64,000 bases of DNA from contig JBBFLF010000009.1 in assembly GCA_037481655.1 (NCBI GenBank), forward strand, positions 47,393-111,392, written 5' to 3'. Under the pieces are notes generated by a model. The model was given only the letters and a program-made list of their open reading frames with translations, did no database searches and was not told the DNA's origin. This DNA is from Desulfobaccales bacterium. Lineage in GTDB: Bacteria > Desulfobacterota > Desulfobaccia > Desulfobaccales > 0-14-0-80-60-11. Positions 34,811-44,053 of this stretch are shown in pieces. The position numbers and the translations under genes are program-made. Position 1 is the first letter of the stretch, and each line of letters opens with the position of its first letter.

Positions 34811-35995
34811 ATGGTCATTTCCGGATTTCGCGCCGCTGCCGCGGCGGCGGGCATCAAAAAGCACGGCGGCCTGGACCTGGCCCTCATCGTGGCCGAGCAG
34901 CCGGTGGCCGCTGCCGGGGTCTTCACCCGCAACCGGGTCAAGGCCGCGCCGGTGCTTCTGTGCCGGCGCCGCCTGAAGGCCGGCACGGCCCAGGCCATCC
35001 TGGTGAACAGCGGCAACGCCAACGCCTGCACCGGTCCTGCGGGACTCAGGGCCGCCCGGGAGACCACCCAGGCGGTGGCCCGGGAGCTCAAGCTCGCGCC
35101 GGAGCTCATCCTTCCCGCCTCCACCGGGGTCATCGGCCAGCCCCTGCCGGTGGAGAAGATCGTCCTGGCGGTGCCTTTGCTGGTGGCGCACCTGAGGCCC
35201 GACGGCTTCGGCGAGGCGGCCCAGGCCATCATGACCACGGACACCCGCCCCAAAAGCGCCCGCACCTCCCTGAAGCTGGCGGGGCACCGGGTCACCCTGG
35301 CGGGCATTGCCAAGGGCGCCGGCATGATCCACCCGGATATGGCCACCTTGCTGGCCTTCCTGTTCACCGACGCCGCAGTGAGCGCCCCGGTGCTCCAGGC
35401 CCTTCTCAGGCAGGCGGTGGACCAGACCCTGAACTGCATCAGCATTGACGGGGACACCTCCACCAACGACACCGTCCTCTTCCTGGCCAGCGGCCGGGCC
35501 GGCAACCCCACCCTCACCGACCCCGGGGAGCCCGGGGCCGTGGCCTTGGCTGCCGCCCTCACCGAGGTGCTGGCGGACCTGGGCTCTCAGATCGTGGCCG
35601 ACGGCGAAGGGGTGCGGCACCGCTTCCGCATCCTCATCACCGGCGCCGCCACTCCCGGCCAAGCGAAAAAAGCGGCGGTGACCATCGCCACCTCGCCTTT
35701 GGTGAAGACCGCCATGGCCGGCCCGGACGTCAACTGGGGCCGCCTCATGGCCGCCCTGGGCCGCTCCGGGGCCCGCTTCAACCCGGCCCGGGTGGACATC
35801 AGCTTCGGGGAGGTCATGGTGGTGCGCCAGGGCGTGGGGCTGGGGGAGCAGGCGGAGGCGGCGGCCCTCCAGGCCATCCTGGCGGGCCCGATCACCATCA
35901 CCCTGAACCTGAACGCCGGGGAGGCCACGGCCCACGTGGATACCTGCGACCTCACCGAGGACTACGTCCGCATCAACGCCAGTTACCGCAGTTGA
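34811..35995 (+). CDS. argJ: Arginine biosynthesis bifunctional protein ArgJ
   Basis: The 394-residue product is ornithine acetyltransferase/N-acetylglutamate synthase, which recycles the acetyl group in arginine synthesis. It shows the NSGNANACTG motif, the self-cleavage site GMIHPDMATLLAF (nucleophile about Thr179) that splits the precursor into alpha and beta chains, and GPDVNWGRLMAALGRSG near the end. The length is typical. Whether it is bifunctional or only a transferase cannot be read from the sequence. No other arg gene is adjacent. Confidence 0.94.
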   Translation: MVISGFRAAAAAAGIKKHGGLDLALIVAEQPVAAAGVFTRNRVKAAPVLLCRRRLKAGTAQAILVNSGNANACTGPAGLRAARETTQAVARELKLAPELILPASTGVIGQPLPVEKIVLAVPLLVAHLRPDGFGEAAQAIMTTDTRPKSARTSLKLAGHRVTLAGIAKGAGMIHPDMATLLAFLFTDAAVSAPVLQALLRQAVDQTLNCISIDGDTSTNDTVLFLASGRAGNPTLTDPGEPGAVALAAALTEVLADLGSQIVADGEGVRHRFRILITGAATPGQAKKAAVTIATSPLVKTAMAGPDVNWGRLMAALGRSGARFNPARVDISFGEVMVVRQGVGLGEQAEAAALQAILAGPITITLNLNAGEATAHVDTCDLTEDYVRINASYRS

Positions 35996-36046
35996 GATGG
36001 GGGGAAGGGGAGCGGTAGCAATCCTGCCCTCCCCGTGACGGTCCTG

Positions 36047-36081
36047 GGTTCATAGTTCCAGGTTCAAGGTTCCAGGTTCAC
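36047..36081. repeat. Five tandem heptamers of GGTTCAA type
   Basis: Five consecutive 7-base units read GGTTCAT, AGTTCCA, GGTTCAA, GGTTCCA and GGTTCAC. They are flanked by two near-identical copies of CCTGCCCTCMCCGTGA (about 36023 and 36085). This lies between convergent argJ and the P-type ATPase gene. It resembles the short tandem heptamer repeats known from cyanobacterial genomes; function is unknown. Confidence 0.7.
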
Positions 36082-36211
36082 TTCCTGCCCTCACCGTGAG
36101 GGTTGGTGAGAGATGGGGCGGTGTGAATTTTGCCCCTTCTGCCCTCCATAAAAAAACGCTCTTCCTGGATTCTGACCGTCCCCTCCCCCGCTTATCTTCC
36201 TTCAGCTCTGC

Positions 36212-38971
36212 TCAGGCTCCCTTTCTCTTGGCGGTGCGGCGCAGCCACCATTTGGCCCCCTCCACTATCGGAAAGAGCCCCAGGGCCACCACCAAGGCCA
36301 CCAGCCAATCCTGCAGGTGCAAAGGCGTCACATGGAAGAGGCGGGCCAGGGGCGGCCAGTGGATGACGGCCAGCATCAGGGTCAGGGAGGCGGCCACCGC
36401 CGCCACCAGCCAGCCGTTGCGCCAGAAGCCCACAGTCACAAGCGACAGGTGGTCGGAGCGGCAGTTGAAGGCGTTCACCATCTCCGCCAGGATGAGGGCG
36501 GCAAAGACCATGGTCTGGGCGTGCACCAGCACCTGCCGGGGATCGCCCAAACCTCGGGGGTCATGGAGCCAATAATAAGCGAAGAGCGGGATGAGAGTGA
36601 GGGCCAGGTAGGCTGAGATCACCAGGATCAAGGCGGTGACGGGGCGGGTAAAAACCCCCTCGTGGGGAGGCCGGGGGGGCCGGCGCATGACATCCGGCGC
36701 CTTGGGGTCCACCCCCAGGGCCAGGGCCGGCAGGCCGTCGGTGGTGAGATTCACCCACAGGATCTGCAAGGCCACCAGGGGCAAAGGGAGACCGAAGAGC
36801 AACGCCCCGGTGAGCACCAGAATTTCGGCGAAATTGCAGCTTAACAGGTAGATGAGATATTTTTTGATGTTGTCGAAGATGGCCCGGCCTTCCTCCACCG
36901 CGGCCACCAGGGTGGCGAAATTGTCATCCGCCAGGATCATGGCGGCGGTCTCCTTGGTGACCTCCGCCCCGGTGAGGCCCATGGCCACGCCGATATCCGC
37001 CCGCTTCAGGGCCGGGGCGTCGTTCACCCCATCCCCGGTCATGGCCACCACCTCCCCTTGGGCCTTGAGGAGATCCACCAGCCTCAGCTTGTGCTCCGGA
37101 GAGACCCGGGCAAAGACGCGGGTATCCTTGAGGCGGCGGGTAAGCTCGGCATCACTGAGGCGGGAGAGTTCCCGGCCGGTGAGGAGGCCGTCCTGGCCCG
37201 GAGTCACCAGCCCCACCTCCCGGGCCACCGCCTGGGCGGTGCCGGGGTGATCCCCGGTGACCATGAGGACCCGGATGCCCGCCCGCCGGCAGCGCCGCAC
37301 CGCCTGCTTGGCCTCCGGCCGGGGGGGATCGATCATCCCGACCAGCCCCACCCACACCAGGTCCTCTTCCTCGGCGGCCGGGGTGACCTCGGCCGGCTCC
37401 GGCAGTTGCCGGTAGGCCAGCCCCAGGACCCTTAAGGCCCGATTCGCCATGTCCGCTGCCTGGCGGGCGATGACCTGGCGGCCCACCGCCGCCAGGGGCT
37501 GTTCCCCCTGGCTGGTGAACAGGCGGCGGCAGTGGGGCAGCAGGCTTTCCGGCGCACCCTTGAGATACATCACCCGGCCCCGGGGAGTCTCATGCACGGT
37601 GCTCATGCGCCGGCGTTCGGCCGAGAAGGGCATCTCCGCCACCCGGGGGTATTCCTGGCGCAGGCGCGCTTCCGTGAGACCCAGCTTGCGGCCCAAAACC
37701 AGCAGCGCCCCTTCGGTGGGGTCCCCCCGCACCCGCCAGGAGCCGTTTTCCTGGCTCAAGGCCGCATCATTGCACAACACGGCGATGCGTGCCGCCAGGT
37801 GGAGGACGGGATGAGCGGGAGTGAAATAGGTCAGGTCCCGGGTGCGGAATTCGCCCACCGGCTCATAGCCGCTGCCGGTGACCTCCACCTCCACGTTGTC
37901 GATGAACAGGGCCCGGACCGTCATCTCGTTTCGGGTGAGGGTGCCGGTCTTGTCGGTGCAGATCACCGTGGTGCAGCCCATGGTCTCCACCGCCGGCAGC
38001 CGCCGCACGATGGCCCGCTGCTTGGCCATGCGGATGGTGCCGATGGCCAGGGCCCCGGTGACCACCGCCGGCAGGGCCTCGGGCACCGCCGCCACCGCCA
38101 GGCTGATGCCCCACAGGAGCATATGCCAGAACTCCTGCCCCCGGGCCACTCCCAGTGCCACCGCGGCCACGGCGATACCCACACAGACTGTGGCCAAAAC
38201 CCGGCCGATGCCGGCCAGGCGCCGTTCCAGGGGCGTCACTTCCTGGGGCACCTCCTCCAGCATCCGGGCGATGCGGCCGAACTCGGTGTGCGCCCCGGTG
38301 GCGGTAACCACCGCCTGCCCCCGGCCGGAGACGATCACCGTCCCGGCATGGACCAGGCAATGCCGGTCGGCTACCGGGGTCTCCGCCGGCAGCGGCTCCA
38401 CCTTTTTGGCCACCGGCAGGGACTCTCCGGTGAGGAGGGATTCGTCGGCTTGCAGGTGCGCCGCGGCCAGCAGCCGGCCGTCGGCCGCCACCCGGTCCCC
38501 GGCAGTGAGCAGCAGCAGGTCCCCCGGCACCACTTCCCGGGCCGGGATCACCTGCTCCTGGCCGTCCCTGAGCACCACGGCCGTGGGCGCCGCCAGCCGG
38601 GCCAGGGCCGCCGCGGCCCGTTCCGCCCGGTATTCCTGCACAAAACCCAAGACCGCGCAGGCGAGCACAATGGCCAGGATGACGGCGGCATCCAGATGCT
38701 CCCCCAGAAAATAGGAGATGACGGTGGCCACCAGGAGGATGAGGATGAGGAGATTGCCGAATTGGCGCAGAAAGAGTCGGAGAAGGGAAACTCCCGGAGC
38801 GGGAGCCAGTTCATTGGGGCCGTACTGCTCCAGCCGCCGGGCTGCCTCAGCTTCGCTCAAGCCTTCCGGGCCGCACCCGAGGGCCTGCCGGACTTCCTGG
38901 GGGGATAAGGCATGGTAAATTAGGGTTTCCGGCTCTCCGGATTCCCCCAGGATTTGAGATGCCGTGGTCAT
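36212..38971 (-). CDS. P2-type cation-transporting ATPase (Ca2+ type)
   Basis: The 919-residue P-type ATPase has the N-terminal cation domain, the actuator loop DESLLTGESLPV, the phosphorylation site CTDKTGTLT (Asp340) and the hinge MTGDGVNDAPALK. About ten membrane helices are predicted. TM4 reads VAAVPEALPAVV and TM6 contains NLTTDGLPALALG, the pattern of SERCA/PMR1-like Ca2+ pumps rather than heavy-metal or K+ pumps. Expected role: Ca2+ (possibly Mn2+) efflux. GGAAAGGAAGC precedes the ATG on the minus strand. It is downstream of the TerC and cytidylate-kinase-like genes and probably in the same transcript. Confidence 0.92.
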   Translation of the reverse strand: MTTASQILGESGEPETLIYHALSPQEVRQALGCGPEGLSEAEAARRLEQYGPNELAPAPGVSLLRLFLRQFGNLLILILLVATVISYFLGEHLDAAVILAIVLACAVLGFVQEYRAERAAAALARLAAPTAVVLRDGQEQVIPAREVVPGDLLLLTAGDRVAADGRLLAAAHLQADESLLTGESLPVAKKVEPLPAETPVADRHCLVHAGTVIVSGRGQAVVTATGAHTEFGRIARMLEEVPQEVTPLERRLAGIGRVLATVCVGIAVAAVALGVARGQEFWHMLLWGISLAVAAVPEALPAVVTGALAIGTIRMAKQRAIVRRLPAVETMGCTTVICTDKTGTLTRNEMTVRALFIDNVEVEVTGSGYEPVGEFRTRDLTYFTPAHPVLHLAARIAVLCNDAALSQENGSWRVRGDPTEGALLVLGRKLGLTEARLRQEYPRVAEMPFSAERRRMSTVHETPRGRVMYLKGAPESLLPHCRRLFTSQGEQPLAAVGRQVIARQAADMANRALRVLGLAYRQLPEPAEVTPAAEEEDLVWVGLVGMIDPPRPEAKQAVRRCRRAGIRVLMVTGDHPGTAQAVAREVGLVTPGQDGLLTGRELSRLSDAELTRRLKDTRVFARVSPEHKLRLVDLLKAQGEVVAMTGDGVNDAPALKRADIGVAMGLTGAEVTKETAAMILADDNFATLVAAVEEGRAIFDNIKKYLIYLLSCNFAEILVLTGALLFGLPLPLVALQILWVNLTTDGLPALALGVDPKAPDVMRRPPRPPHEGVFTRPVTALILVISAYLALTLIPLFAYYWLHDPRGLGDPRQVLVHAQTMVFAALILAEMVNAFNCRSDHLSLVTVGFWRNGWLVAAVAASLTLMLAVIHWPPLARLFHVTPLHLQDWLVALVVALGLFPIVEGAKWWLRRTAKRKGA

Positions 38972-39012
38972 GCTTCCTTTCCGCGCCCCGGTGCCGCCTT
39001 GAGGGGCAGATG

Positions 39013-39816
39013 TCAGAGGCGGTGATGCAGCTCAAAGCGCACCGGCCGCTGGCCCAGGACCTCCCGGGCCATCTCCCGGATGAGCTGCTCCTCCTTGGGG
39101 GTGTGGATGATGCCGGAGACCACCGGGGTGGACCCCTCCAGCCGCACCTCCAGGGTGGGGATCAGCACCCGGGGGTCGGTGGCGATGCGGGCCTTGAGCC
39201 GGGCCGCCAGGGCCAGGTCCGCCAGCTGCGCCTTGGCCGCAGGCGTGGCCAGGGCGTCCCGTTCCTGAAGCTCCCGGATGAGAAGGTCCGTGACCTCATC
39301 ATAGCTCAAATGCCCGGTATTTAACACCAGATCGTAGTGCTCATCTGCGGCCCAGTCCACCCCGTAATTGGCCTTCAGATAACAGGCCCGCTCGTTGTCC
39401 ACCTGGGCAATGAGGCGCTCGGCGGCCTCCCGGGAGAGGCTCTCCCGCACCATAATGGTCTCCACCCGCACCTCCAGGGGAGCGATGAGGCGGACTTTCA
39501 AGGCATGGGGGACGTCTTTCAGGAGGATGAAGCTCCCCCGGCCGATGATGACCACGCGGTCCTGGGCGGCGTATTCCAGGATGAGGGCCTCCAGTTGGGC
39601 CACATAGCCCCGGTACTGCCAGTCGTGGCGTTCCCACAGGGTGGGGCAGACTTCGTCCACTTCCCGGGCCACCCGGCCCCAACGGGAGCCCTTGGCGTCC
39701 AGGTCCCGGAAGAGGCGCTCCTTGTCCACGAACTCATAGCCCAGGCGGGCCGCCACCTGCCGGCCGATGTCCCTGCCGCCGCTGCCATACTCCCGGGAAA
39801 TGGCAAGAATGGCCAT
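39013..39816 (-). CDS. Cytidylate-kinase-like protein with BON-like C-terminal domain
   Basis: The 267-residue product begins with a P-loop kinase of the cytidylate-kinase-like family (MAILAISREYGSGGRDIGRQ, IIGRGSFILL, RVETIMVRESLS). About residues 195-262 form a BON-like segment (PRVLIPTLEVRLEGSTPVVSG, then an HTPKEEQLI helix). The P-loop is GSGGRDIG rather than the classical GxxxxGKS, as is usual in this family. The substrate is unknown. The terC start codon region is only two bases away, and the Ca2+-type ATPase gene is 41 bases downstream. Confidence 0.8.
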   Translation of the reverse strand: MAILAISREYGSGGRDIGRQVAARLGYEFVDKERLFRDLDAKGSRWGRVAREVDEVCPTLWERHDWQYRGYVAQLEALILEYAAQDRVVIIGRGSFILLKDVPHALKVRLIAPLEVRVETIMVRESLSREAAERLIAQVDNERACYLKANYGVDWAADEHYDLVLNTGHLSYDEVTDLLIRELQERDALATPAAKAQLADLALAARLKARIATDPRVLIPTLEVRLEGSTPVVSGIIHTPKEEQLIREMAREVLGQRPVRFELHHRL

Positions 39817-39818
39817 CC

Positions 39819-40574
39819 TCAGTCCTCCTTGGGGGTGTCAGCCCCGACGCCTTCGGCAGCCAAGGCGGCTTCCCGGGCCGCGGCCCGGCGGAAGGTCCAG
39901 CGGATCCAGAGCTTGCCGATGAGAATCACTCCCACCGCCAGGATCGCTTCCATGAGGTAATTGAACCACTTGGGCATGGCCAAGAGCTTGGCCACAAAGG
40001 GGTCGGTGAAGATCATCTCCCCGGCCACCCGGCCCAGCACCGCCGCCCCCAGGAGAATGATGATGGGATAGCGGTCCATGAGCATGGAGAGGAGGTTACT
40101 GGTGAAGACCACAAAGGGGATGGAGAGGGCCAGGCCGAAGAGCAAAAGAAAGGGGTTGCCATGGGAGGCGCCCGCCACCGCCAGGACATTGTCGGTGCTC
40201 ATGGTGATGTCCGCCACGATGATGAGCCACATGGCCTGGAGCAGGGTCTTGGCCTCTTTGTCCGCCTGCTCCGGCGACCCTTCCACAAAGAGCTTCACCG
40301 CAATCCAGGCGATGAGCACCCCGCCCGCCAGCTTGAGGAACTGGATCTCCAGGAGCTGGGCCACAAAATAGGTGAGGATGACCCGGAGGAGCACGGCGGC
40401 GCCGGCCCCCAGGATGATACCCCAGCGGCGCTTGGTGCGGGGCAGGGAGCGCACCGCCATGGCGATGATGACGGCGTTGTCCCCCGCCAGGATGAGGTCA
40501 ATGATGATGATGTTGATGATGCCAAAAAAGAACTTCCAGTCGAGCTTGTCCAGCCCCCAGGCGGCCCAATCCAT
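39819..40574 (-). CDS. TerC/YjbE-family integral membrane protein
   Basis: The 251-residue product has seven or so membrane helices and the two TerC family signatures: LILAGDNAVIIAMAV near the N-terminus and the matching IVADITMSTDNVLAVAG. These acidic motifs are thought to form a metal path; members (Alx/YkoY/YceF relatives) export Mn2+ or assist metal loading of exported proteins. The C-terminus is basic, then acidic and cytoplasmic. It is the first gene of a - strand set with a cytidylate-kinase-like protein and a Ca2+-type ATPase. No yybP-ykoY (Mn) riboswitch was recognised upstream. Confidence 0.88.
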   Translation of the reverse strand: MDWAAWGLDKLDWKFFFGIINIIIIDLILAGDNAVIIAMAVRSLPRTKRRWGIILGAGAAVLLRVILTYFVAQLLEIQFLKLAGGVLIAWIAVKLFVEGSPEQADKEAKTLLQAMWLIIVADITMSTDNVLAVAGASHGNPFLLLFGLALSIPFVVFTSNLLSMLMDRYPIIILLGAAVLGRVAGEMIFTDPFVAKLLAMPKWFNYLMEAILAVGVILIGKLWIRWTFRRAAAREAALAAEGVGADTPKED

Positions 40575-40586
40575 ACAATTTCCTTG

Positions 40587-40602
40587 GCGATAAAATTATC
40601 GC
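40587..40602. promoter_or_regulatory. Inverted repeat just upstream of terC, possible operator
   Basis: GCGATAA-AA-TTATCGC is a perfect 7-bp inverted repeat 12 bases before the terC start codon. Its place in the leader suits a repressor site or a small hairpin that affects translation. Confidence 0.4.
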
Positions 40603-40603
40603 T

Positions 40604-40734
40604 GAGGGGAGGACCGGGGGATCGCTGGCCCCGCGCCTTCCCTTCCAGCTCCCCTCCCGGCCCCCTTTGGCCGAGGCGGGCGAGAGGGTCAAGGAGAAGG
40701 GCGTGGGACACCTTCTCCCAGGCCCCTCTCCCCC
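40604..40734 (+). repeat. Three-hairpin repeat family, diverged copy
   Basis: This copy keeps the order of three GC hairpins, with different sequence in the stems. Hairpin 3 pairs GAGAGGG and GGAGAAGG with CCTTCTCC and CCCCTCTC. It lies between divergent or unrelated - strand genes, upstream of terC. Stem pairing kept despite sequence change suggests that structure matters. Confidence 0.6.
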
Positions 40735-40866
40735 AAAACCACTTGCCACTCTGCCATGCGCGGGGGGTGGAACTTTGCCTTTCCACCCCCCTGCTATAGC
40801 TTGTCTCGGTGTCTGTCACCCCGTCCAGCAGAAGGGAGTCTTTCTCCCTCCCTCCGTCTTTGCCCC

Positions 40867-42645
40867 TTAGAACTTCGGCGCCGGGAAGATGATGCCGCCG
40901 AAGAGGAGATAAGCCAGGATCAGGGTCCAGATGACATTGAACCCCTGGGCCACGATGAAGGCCAAGGCCGGCCGGCCGCCGCCTAAGGCCGCCAGGTCCA
41001 TGAAGCGGGTCTCCAGCCCGATGCTGGTGAAGGCCAAGGCGAAGAACCAGACCTCAATGCTCTGCAGCGGGCGGCCGATGGCACTGATGGTGGCCTCACT
41101 CAGCACAAAGGAGAAGAGCAGGGAGGAGGCCAGGAAACCCAGCACGAACTTGGGGAAGCGGTACCAGATCTCCATCAGGCTGGGCTTCTCCCCCACCTTG
41201 GTGCCCTTGAGGGTCCAGACCACCGACAGGATGAAGGCGGCCACGCCGATGAGCACGTTCTGGCTCATCTTCACCGTGACGCCCACCTTCATGGCCAGGT
41301 CGCTGATGAGCGCCCCGGCGGCCACCACCGAGCCGGAGGTGTCCAGGGTGCCCCCCAGCCAGGCGCCGGCCACCGCGTCCGGGATGCCGAAGGCCTTGCT
41401 GATGATGGGCATGAGCACCATCATGGGCACGGCGCACACCAAGACGATGGAGGTGACGTAGGAGAGCTTCTTGGGGTCCCCTTTCACCGCCCCGGCAGTG
41501 GCGATGGCTGCGGACACGCCGCAGATGGACACGGCGCTGGAGAGCATGGCGGCAAACTCATCGTCGATATCCAGCTTCTTACAAAGCCACCAGCAGCCGT
41601 ACCACACGGTGCTTACCACCGCCAGGGCCTGGATCATCCCCAAAAAGCCGGCCTTCATGATCACCCCAAAAAGCACCCGGGCACCCAGGATCACCAAGCC
41701 GGATTTGATGTAAAACTCGGTGCGCACCGCCGGCATTATCCAGTTCGGCACCCCGATGACATTGCTCACAAACAGGCCGATGATGAGGCAGAAGAGCACA
41801 TACTCCAGGCCGTATTCATGGATGGTGTAATTGCCCGCCAGGAACAGGGCCAGCCAGGAGATGAGGAAGACAAAGGGGAAGCCGGTGATGAAGTAGCCCA
41901 CCGGCTGGCCCATGAGAGCCATGCCGATGGTGCCGATGATGCCCAGGGCGATGAAGATGTAGAAGGAGAGCAGCAGGTTGTCCGCAGAGAGGACCTTTTC
42001 CAGGACGCTGCCGGCCTGGCGGCTGATCTCTGAGGCGTACTTGCCGCCCCGGTCCTTGAGATCTTTGTCCTTGGCCTTTTTGGCCGCCTCCTCCAGCTTC
42101 TTGGCCGCCGCGCCGATGGCCTTGCGGTTCTTGCCGGCGATGGCGGCGCTTAAGGCCTGGGCCTGCTCCGCCAGGCCGGTCTCGCCTTTGTCCGCCGCCT
42201 CCCGGGCCAGCCGGTCAATGGCCGGGGACAGGGTGGCCACCACCGACTGGAACTCCGCATCCGTGGTCCAGCGGAAGGTGGGAGCCTTGGGGACGGTGGC
42301 AAAGGCTGAATGCAAAATGAGAAAGACGGCGATGATCCCCAGTCCGATCCAGACTCCCAGCCAGTCCTCGGACCTGTAAAGGGCCTGCCACTGGGTCATG
42401 CCCAGCTCGGCCTGCTCCCGGGCCTCCCATTCGCCTTTGAGGCCCATGAGCTCCTCATGCTCGGCCTTGAGTTTGCGGAGCTCCTCCTTGACCTGGGAGA
42501 GCGGAGCATCCGGAGGGAGCCCCAGCTCCGCTTTGAGCTCCGCCAGGGTCTTGGCCTGAGCCTCCACGGCCTCGATCACCCCCTGCTCGCTGGCCGCGAA
42601 GCCCAACCCCAGCACTTTTTTGAGTTTTTCCACTACATATGCCAT
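40867..42645 (-). CDS. YeiH/YadS-like putative transporter (UPF0324) with large N-terminal extension
   Basis: The 592-residue product has a C-terminal half (about residues 255-592) matching the YeiH putative sulfate-export family, with about ten membrane helices and motifs such as SSAVSICGVSAAIATAGA and GTLDTSGSVVAAG. The first 250 residues are unusual for that family: a charged coiled coil (about 15-85), a membrane helix (about 98-118), an Ala/Lys-rich helical domain and another membrane pair. The start at 42645 has an excellent AAAGGAGGG site; an ATG 18 bases upstream lies before that site. Substrate is not known, and anion export is a family-based guess. Confidence 0.82.
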   Translation of the reverse strand: MAYVVEKLKKVLGLGFAASEQGVIEAVEAQAKTLAELKAELGLPPDAPLSQVKEELRKLKAEHEELMGLKGEWEAREQAELGMTQWQALYRSEDWLGVWIGLGIIAVFLILHSAFATVPKAPTFRWTTDAEFQSVVATLSPAIDRLAREAADKGETGLAEQAQALSAAIAGKNRKAIGAAAKKLEEAAKKAKDKDLKDRGGKYASEISRQAGSVLEKVLSADNLLLSFYIFIALGIIGTIGMALMGQPVGYFITGFPFVFLISWLALFLAGNYTIHEYGLEYVLFCLIIGLFVSNVIGVPNWIMPAVRTEFYIKSGLVILGARVLFGVIMKAGFLGMIQALAVVSTVWYGCWWLCKKLDIDDEFAAMLSSAVSICGVSAAIATAGAVKGDPKKLSYVTSIVLVCAVPMMVLMPIISKAFGIPDAVAGAWLGGTLDTSGSVVAAGALISDLAMKVGVTVKMSQNVLIGVAAFILSVVWTLKGTKVGEKPSLMEIWYRFPKFVLGFLASSLLFSFVLSEATISAIGRPLQSIEVWFFALAFTSIGLETRFMDLAALGGGRPALAFIVAQGFNVIWTLILAYLLFGGIIFPAPKF

Positions 42646-42791
42646 ACGCGACCCTCCTTTCATCGACGCTCTCCCCTTGCGGGGCTGCAGCCGCCTGGGG
42701 TGCTCATGGCTGCCGCTTTCCCAGTAATTTTGTATAGATGCTTTTATATTTCATCATCTGGAAAAAAATACAACGGAAATTTTCAGCACCA

Positions 42792-43763
42792 TCAAGAGCT
42801 GGCCAACTTGCGACAGGTCCGGCAGAAGGGGGGAGGGTTCCCGCCGGCCAAAGAGCGCCGGAATTCCCGGTAGGCGGGGGCGTGCCAGAGGGCCAGAGGC
42901 TCCAGCTCCCGGACGTTCCCGAAGCTGAGGCGGTGGGCCGCCGGTGCCCCGCTGATCTCCGGCAGGGCCGCAAACACGCAGGGCGACACCGCCCCGTCCG
43001 CCGCCACCACCAGCGCCCTCAAGGGGTTTTCGGCACAGGGCTTGCTGGCCGGCGCCGACCAGCGGTCGTGCACCTCCAGGCCCAGAGCCTTGGCTTCCCG
43101 GCGGAGACGGGCCAAGGCGGCCAGGAGGGCCGGGGAGGTCTCCACCACCTCCGTGGCCAGCTCCGGGGCAGCCACATAATCCAGGGTGCTGATGACCACC
43201 TGGGCCACCCCCAGGCCGGCCAGGAGCCCTGGCAGCCGGGGCAGATCCCCCAAGCGGGAGGCCAAAAGCATATAGGCCACGTGCACCCGGGGGGAGTCAG
43301 AGCCCCATTCCTTCTTCAGCCGGGCCAGGGTCTTCATGGCGGTGAGCACCTGCTCCAGGTGGGTGCCCCGGCGGATGTTGTCCTGGCGGGGGTCGGTGCC
43401 CGCCAGGGAAAAGGCCAGCACATCCAGGCCCTCCGTGACGCAGCGCTCCAGCAGGGCCTCGGTGGCCACCATGCCGTTGGTGGTGGCCCCCACCTGGCAG
43501 CCCGCTTCCTTGGCCTGCTTAAGGAAATGGAAAAACTCCGGGTGCAGGAAAGGTTCGCCCCAGCCTTGGAGATGCACATGGCGGGTGCGGGGAAAGAACG
43601 GCTTCAGGCGCTCGAAGGTCTCCCGCTCCAGGAAACGTTCCGGCCAGGCCTGCCGCCACACCGTGCGGGGGCAGTAGGTGCAGGCCGCGGTGCAGGCGGT
43701 GGTCACCTCCACCTGGACCCAGTCAAAACGCGGCGCGGGGCGCAAAAAAGGCAGCCAGAACAT
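42792..43763 (-). CDS. Radical SAM protein with SPASM-like C-terminal cysteines
   Basis: The 323-residue product has the radical SAM cluster motif CTAACTYC (Cys24, Cys28, Cys31), the following HLQGWGEPFLHPEF (GGE-like) motif and a C-terminal set of cysteines (CAENPL, SPCVF, FCRTCRKL) that could hold an auxiliary iron-sulfur cluster. It is likely to modify a peptide or a cofactor, but no precursor peptide gene is seen nearby. The upstream gap is AT-rich and may hold its promoter. Confidence 0.83.
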   Translation of the reverse strand: MFWLPFLRPAPRFDWVQVEVTTACTAACTYCPRTVWRQAWPERFLERETFERLKPFFPRTRHVHLQGWGEPFLHPEFFHFLKQAKEAGCQVGATTNGMVATEALLERCVTEGLDVLAFSLAGTDPRQDNIRRGTHLEQVLTAMKTLARLKKEWGSDSPRVHVAYMLLASRLGDLPRLPGLLAGLGVAQVVISTLDYVAAPELATEVVETSPALLAALARLRREAKALGLEVHDRWSAPASKPCAENPLRALVVAADGAVSPCVFAALPEISGAPAAHRLSFGNVRELEPLALWHAPAYREFRRSLAGGNPPPFCRTCRKLASS

Positions 43764-44040
43764 GGGCCACGGCTTTAAATATATGTCTTTTTCTCTTTAA
43801 AACTTCCTGAAGGAGGGGCGTAGAAGCAGGGGCTTCGGCGCCTCGCCCTCAGAATACCTTCCCATCCCCCTCAGGGGCTGAGGGAGGATTGGCGGGAGAG
43901 GGAAGGATTCGTAACCCTTAGCCCTCCTCGTCTCATCTTACCCCAAACGGGCTTAAAGTTGCCAGGTGTCCGGCTCTGCATGGCGGGCATGTGGCCTTGG
44001 GGGGCATTTTTTGATACCATGTGCAACAGTTCATGACCAG
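43764..44040. other. Divergent intergenic region, no gene seen
   Basis: About 290 bases separate the radical SAM gene (-) from the DUF169 gene (+). The left end is AT-rich (TTTAAATATATG around 43772), suitable for a - strand promoter. An inverted repeat CCCTCAGGGGCTGAGGG lies near 43869-43885. No coding frame is supported. Confidence 0.35.
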
Positions 44041-44053
44041 AGGGAGGCCGCCC

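Noticed and set aside
36047..36081. CRISPR-like or tRNA T-loop reading of the GGTTCAA repeats
   Set aside because: The unit is seven bases without spacers, and no cloverleaf can be folded around it.
40575..40866. yybP-ykoY (Mn2+) riboswitch upstream of terC
   Set aside because: TerC genes often have one, but the characteristic conserved GGGGAGUA-type loops could not be found; the leader is taken up by a repeat copy and an inverted repeat.
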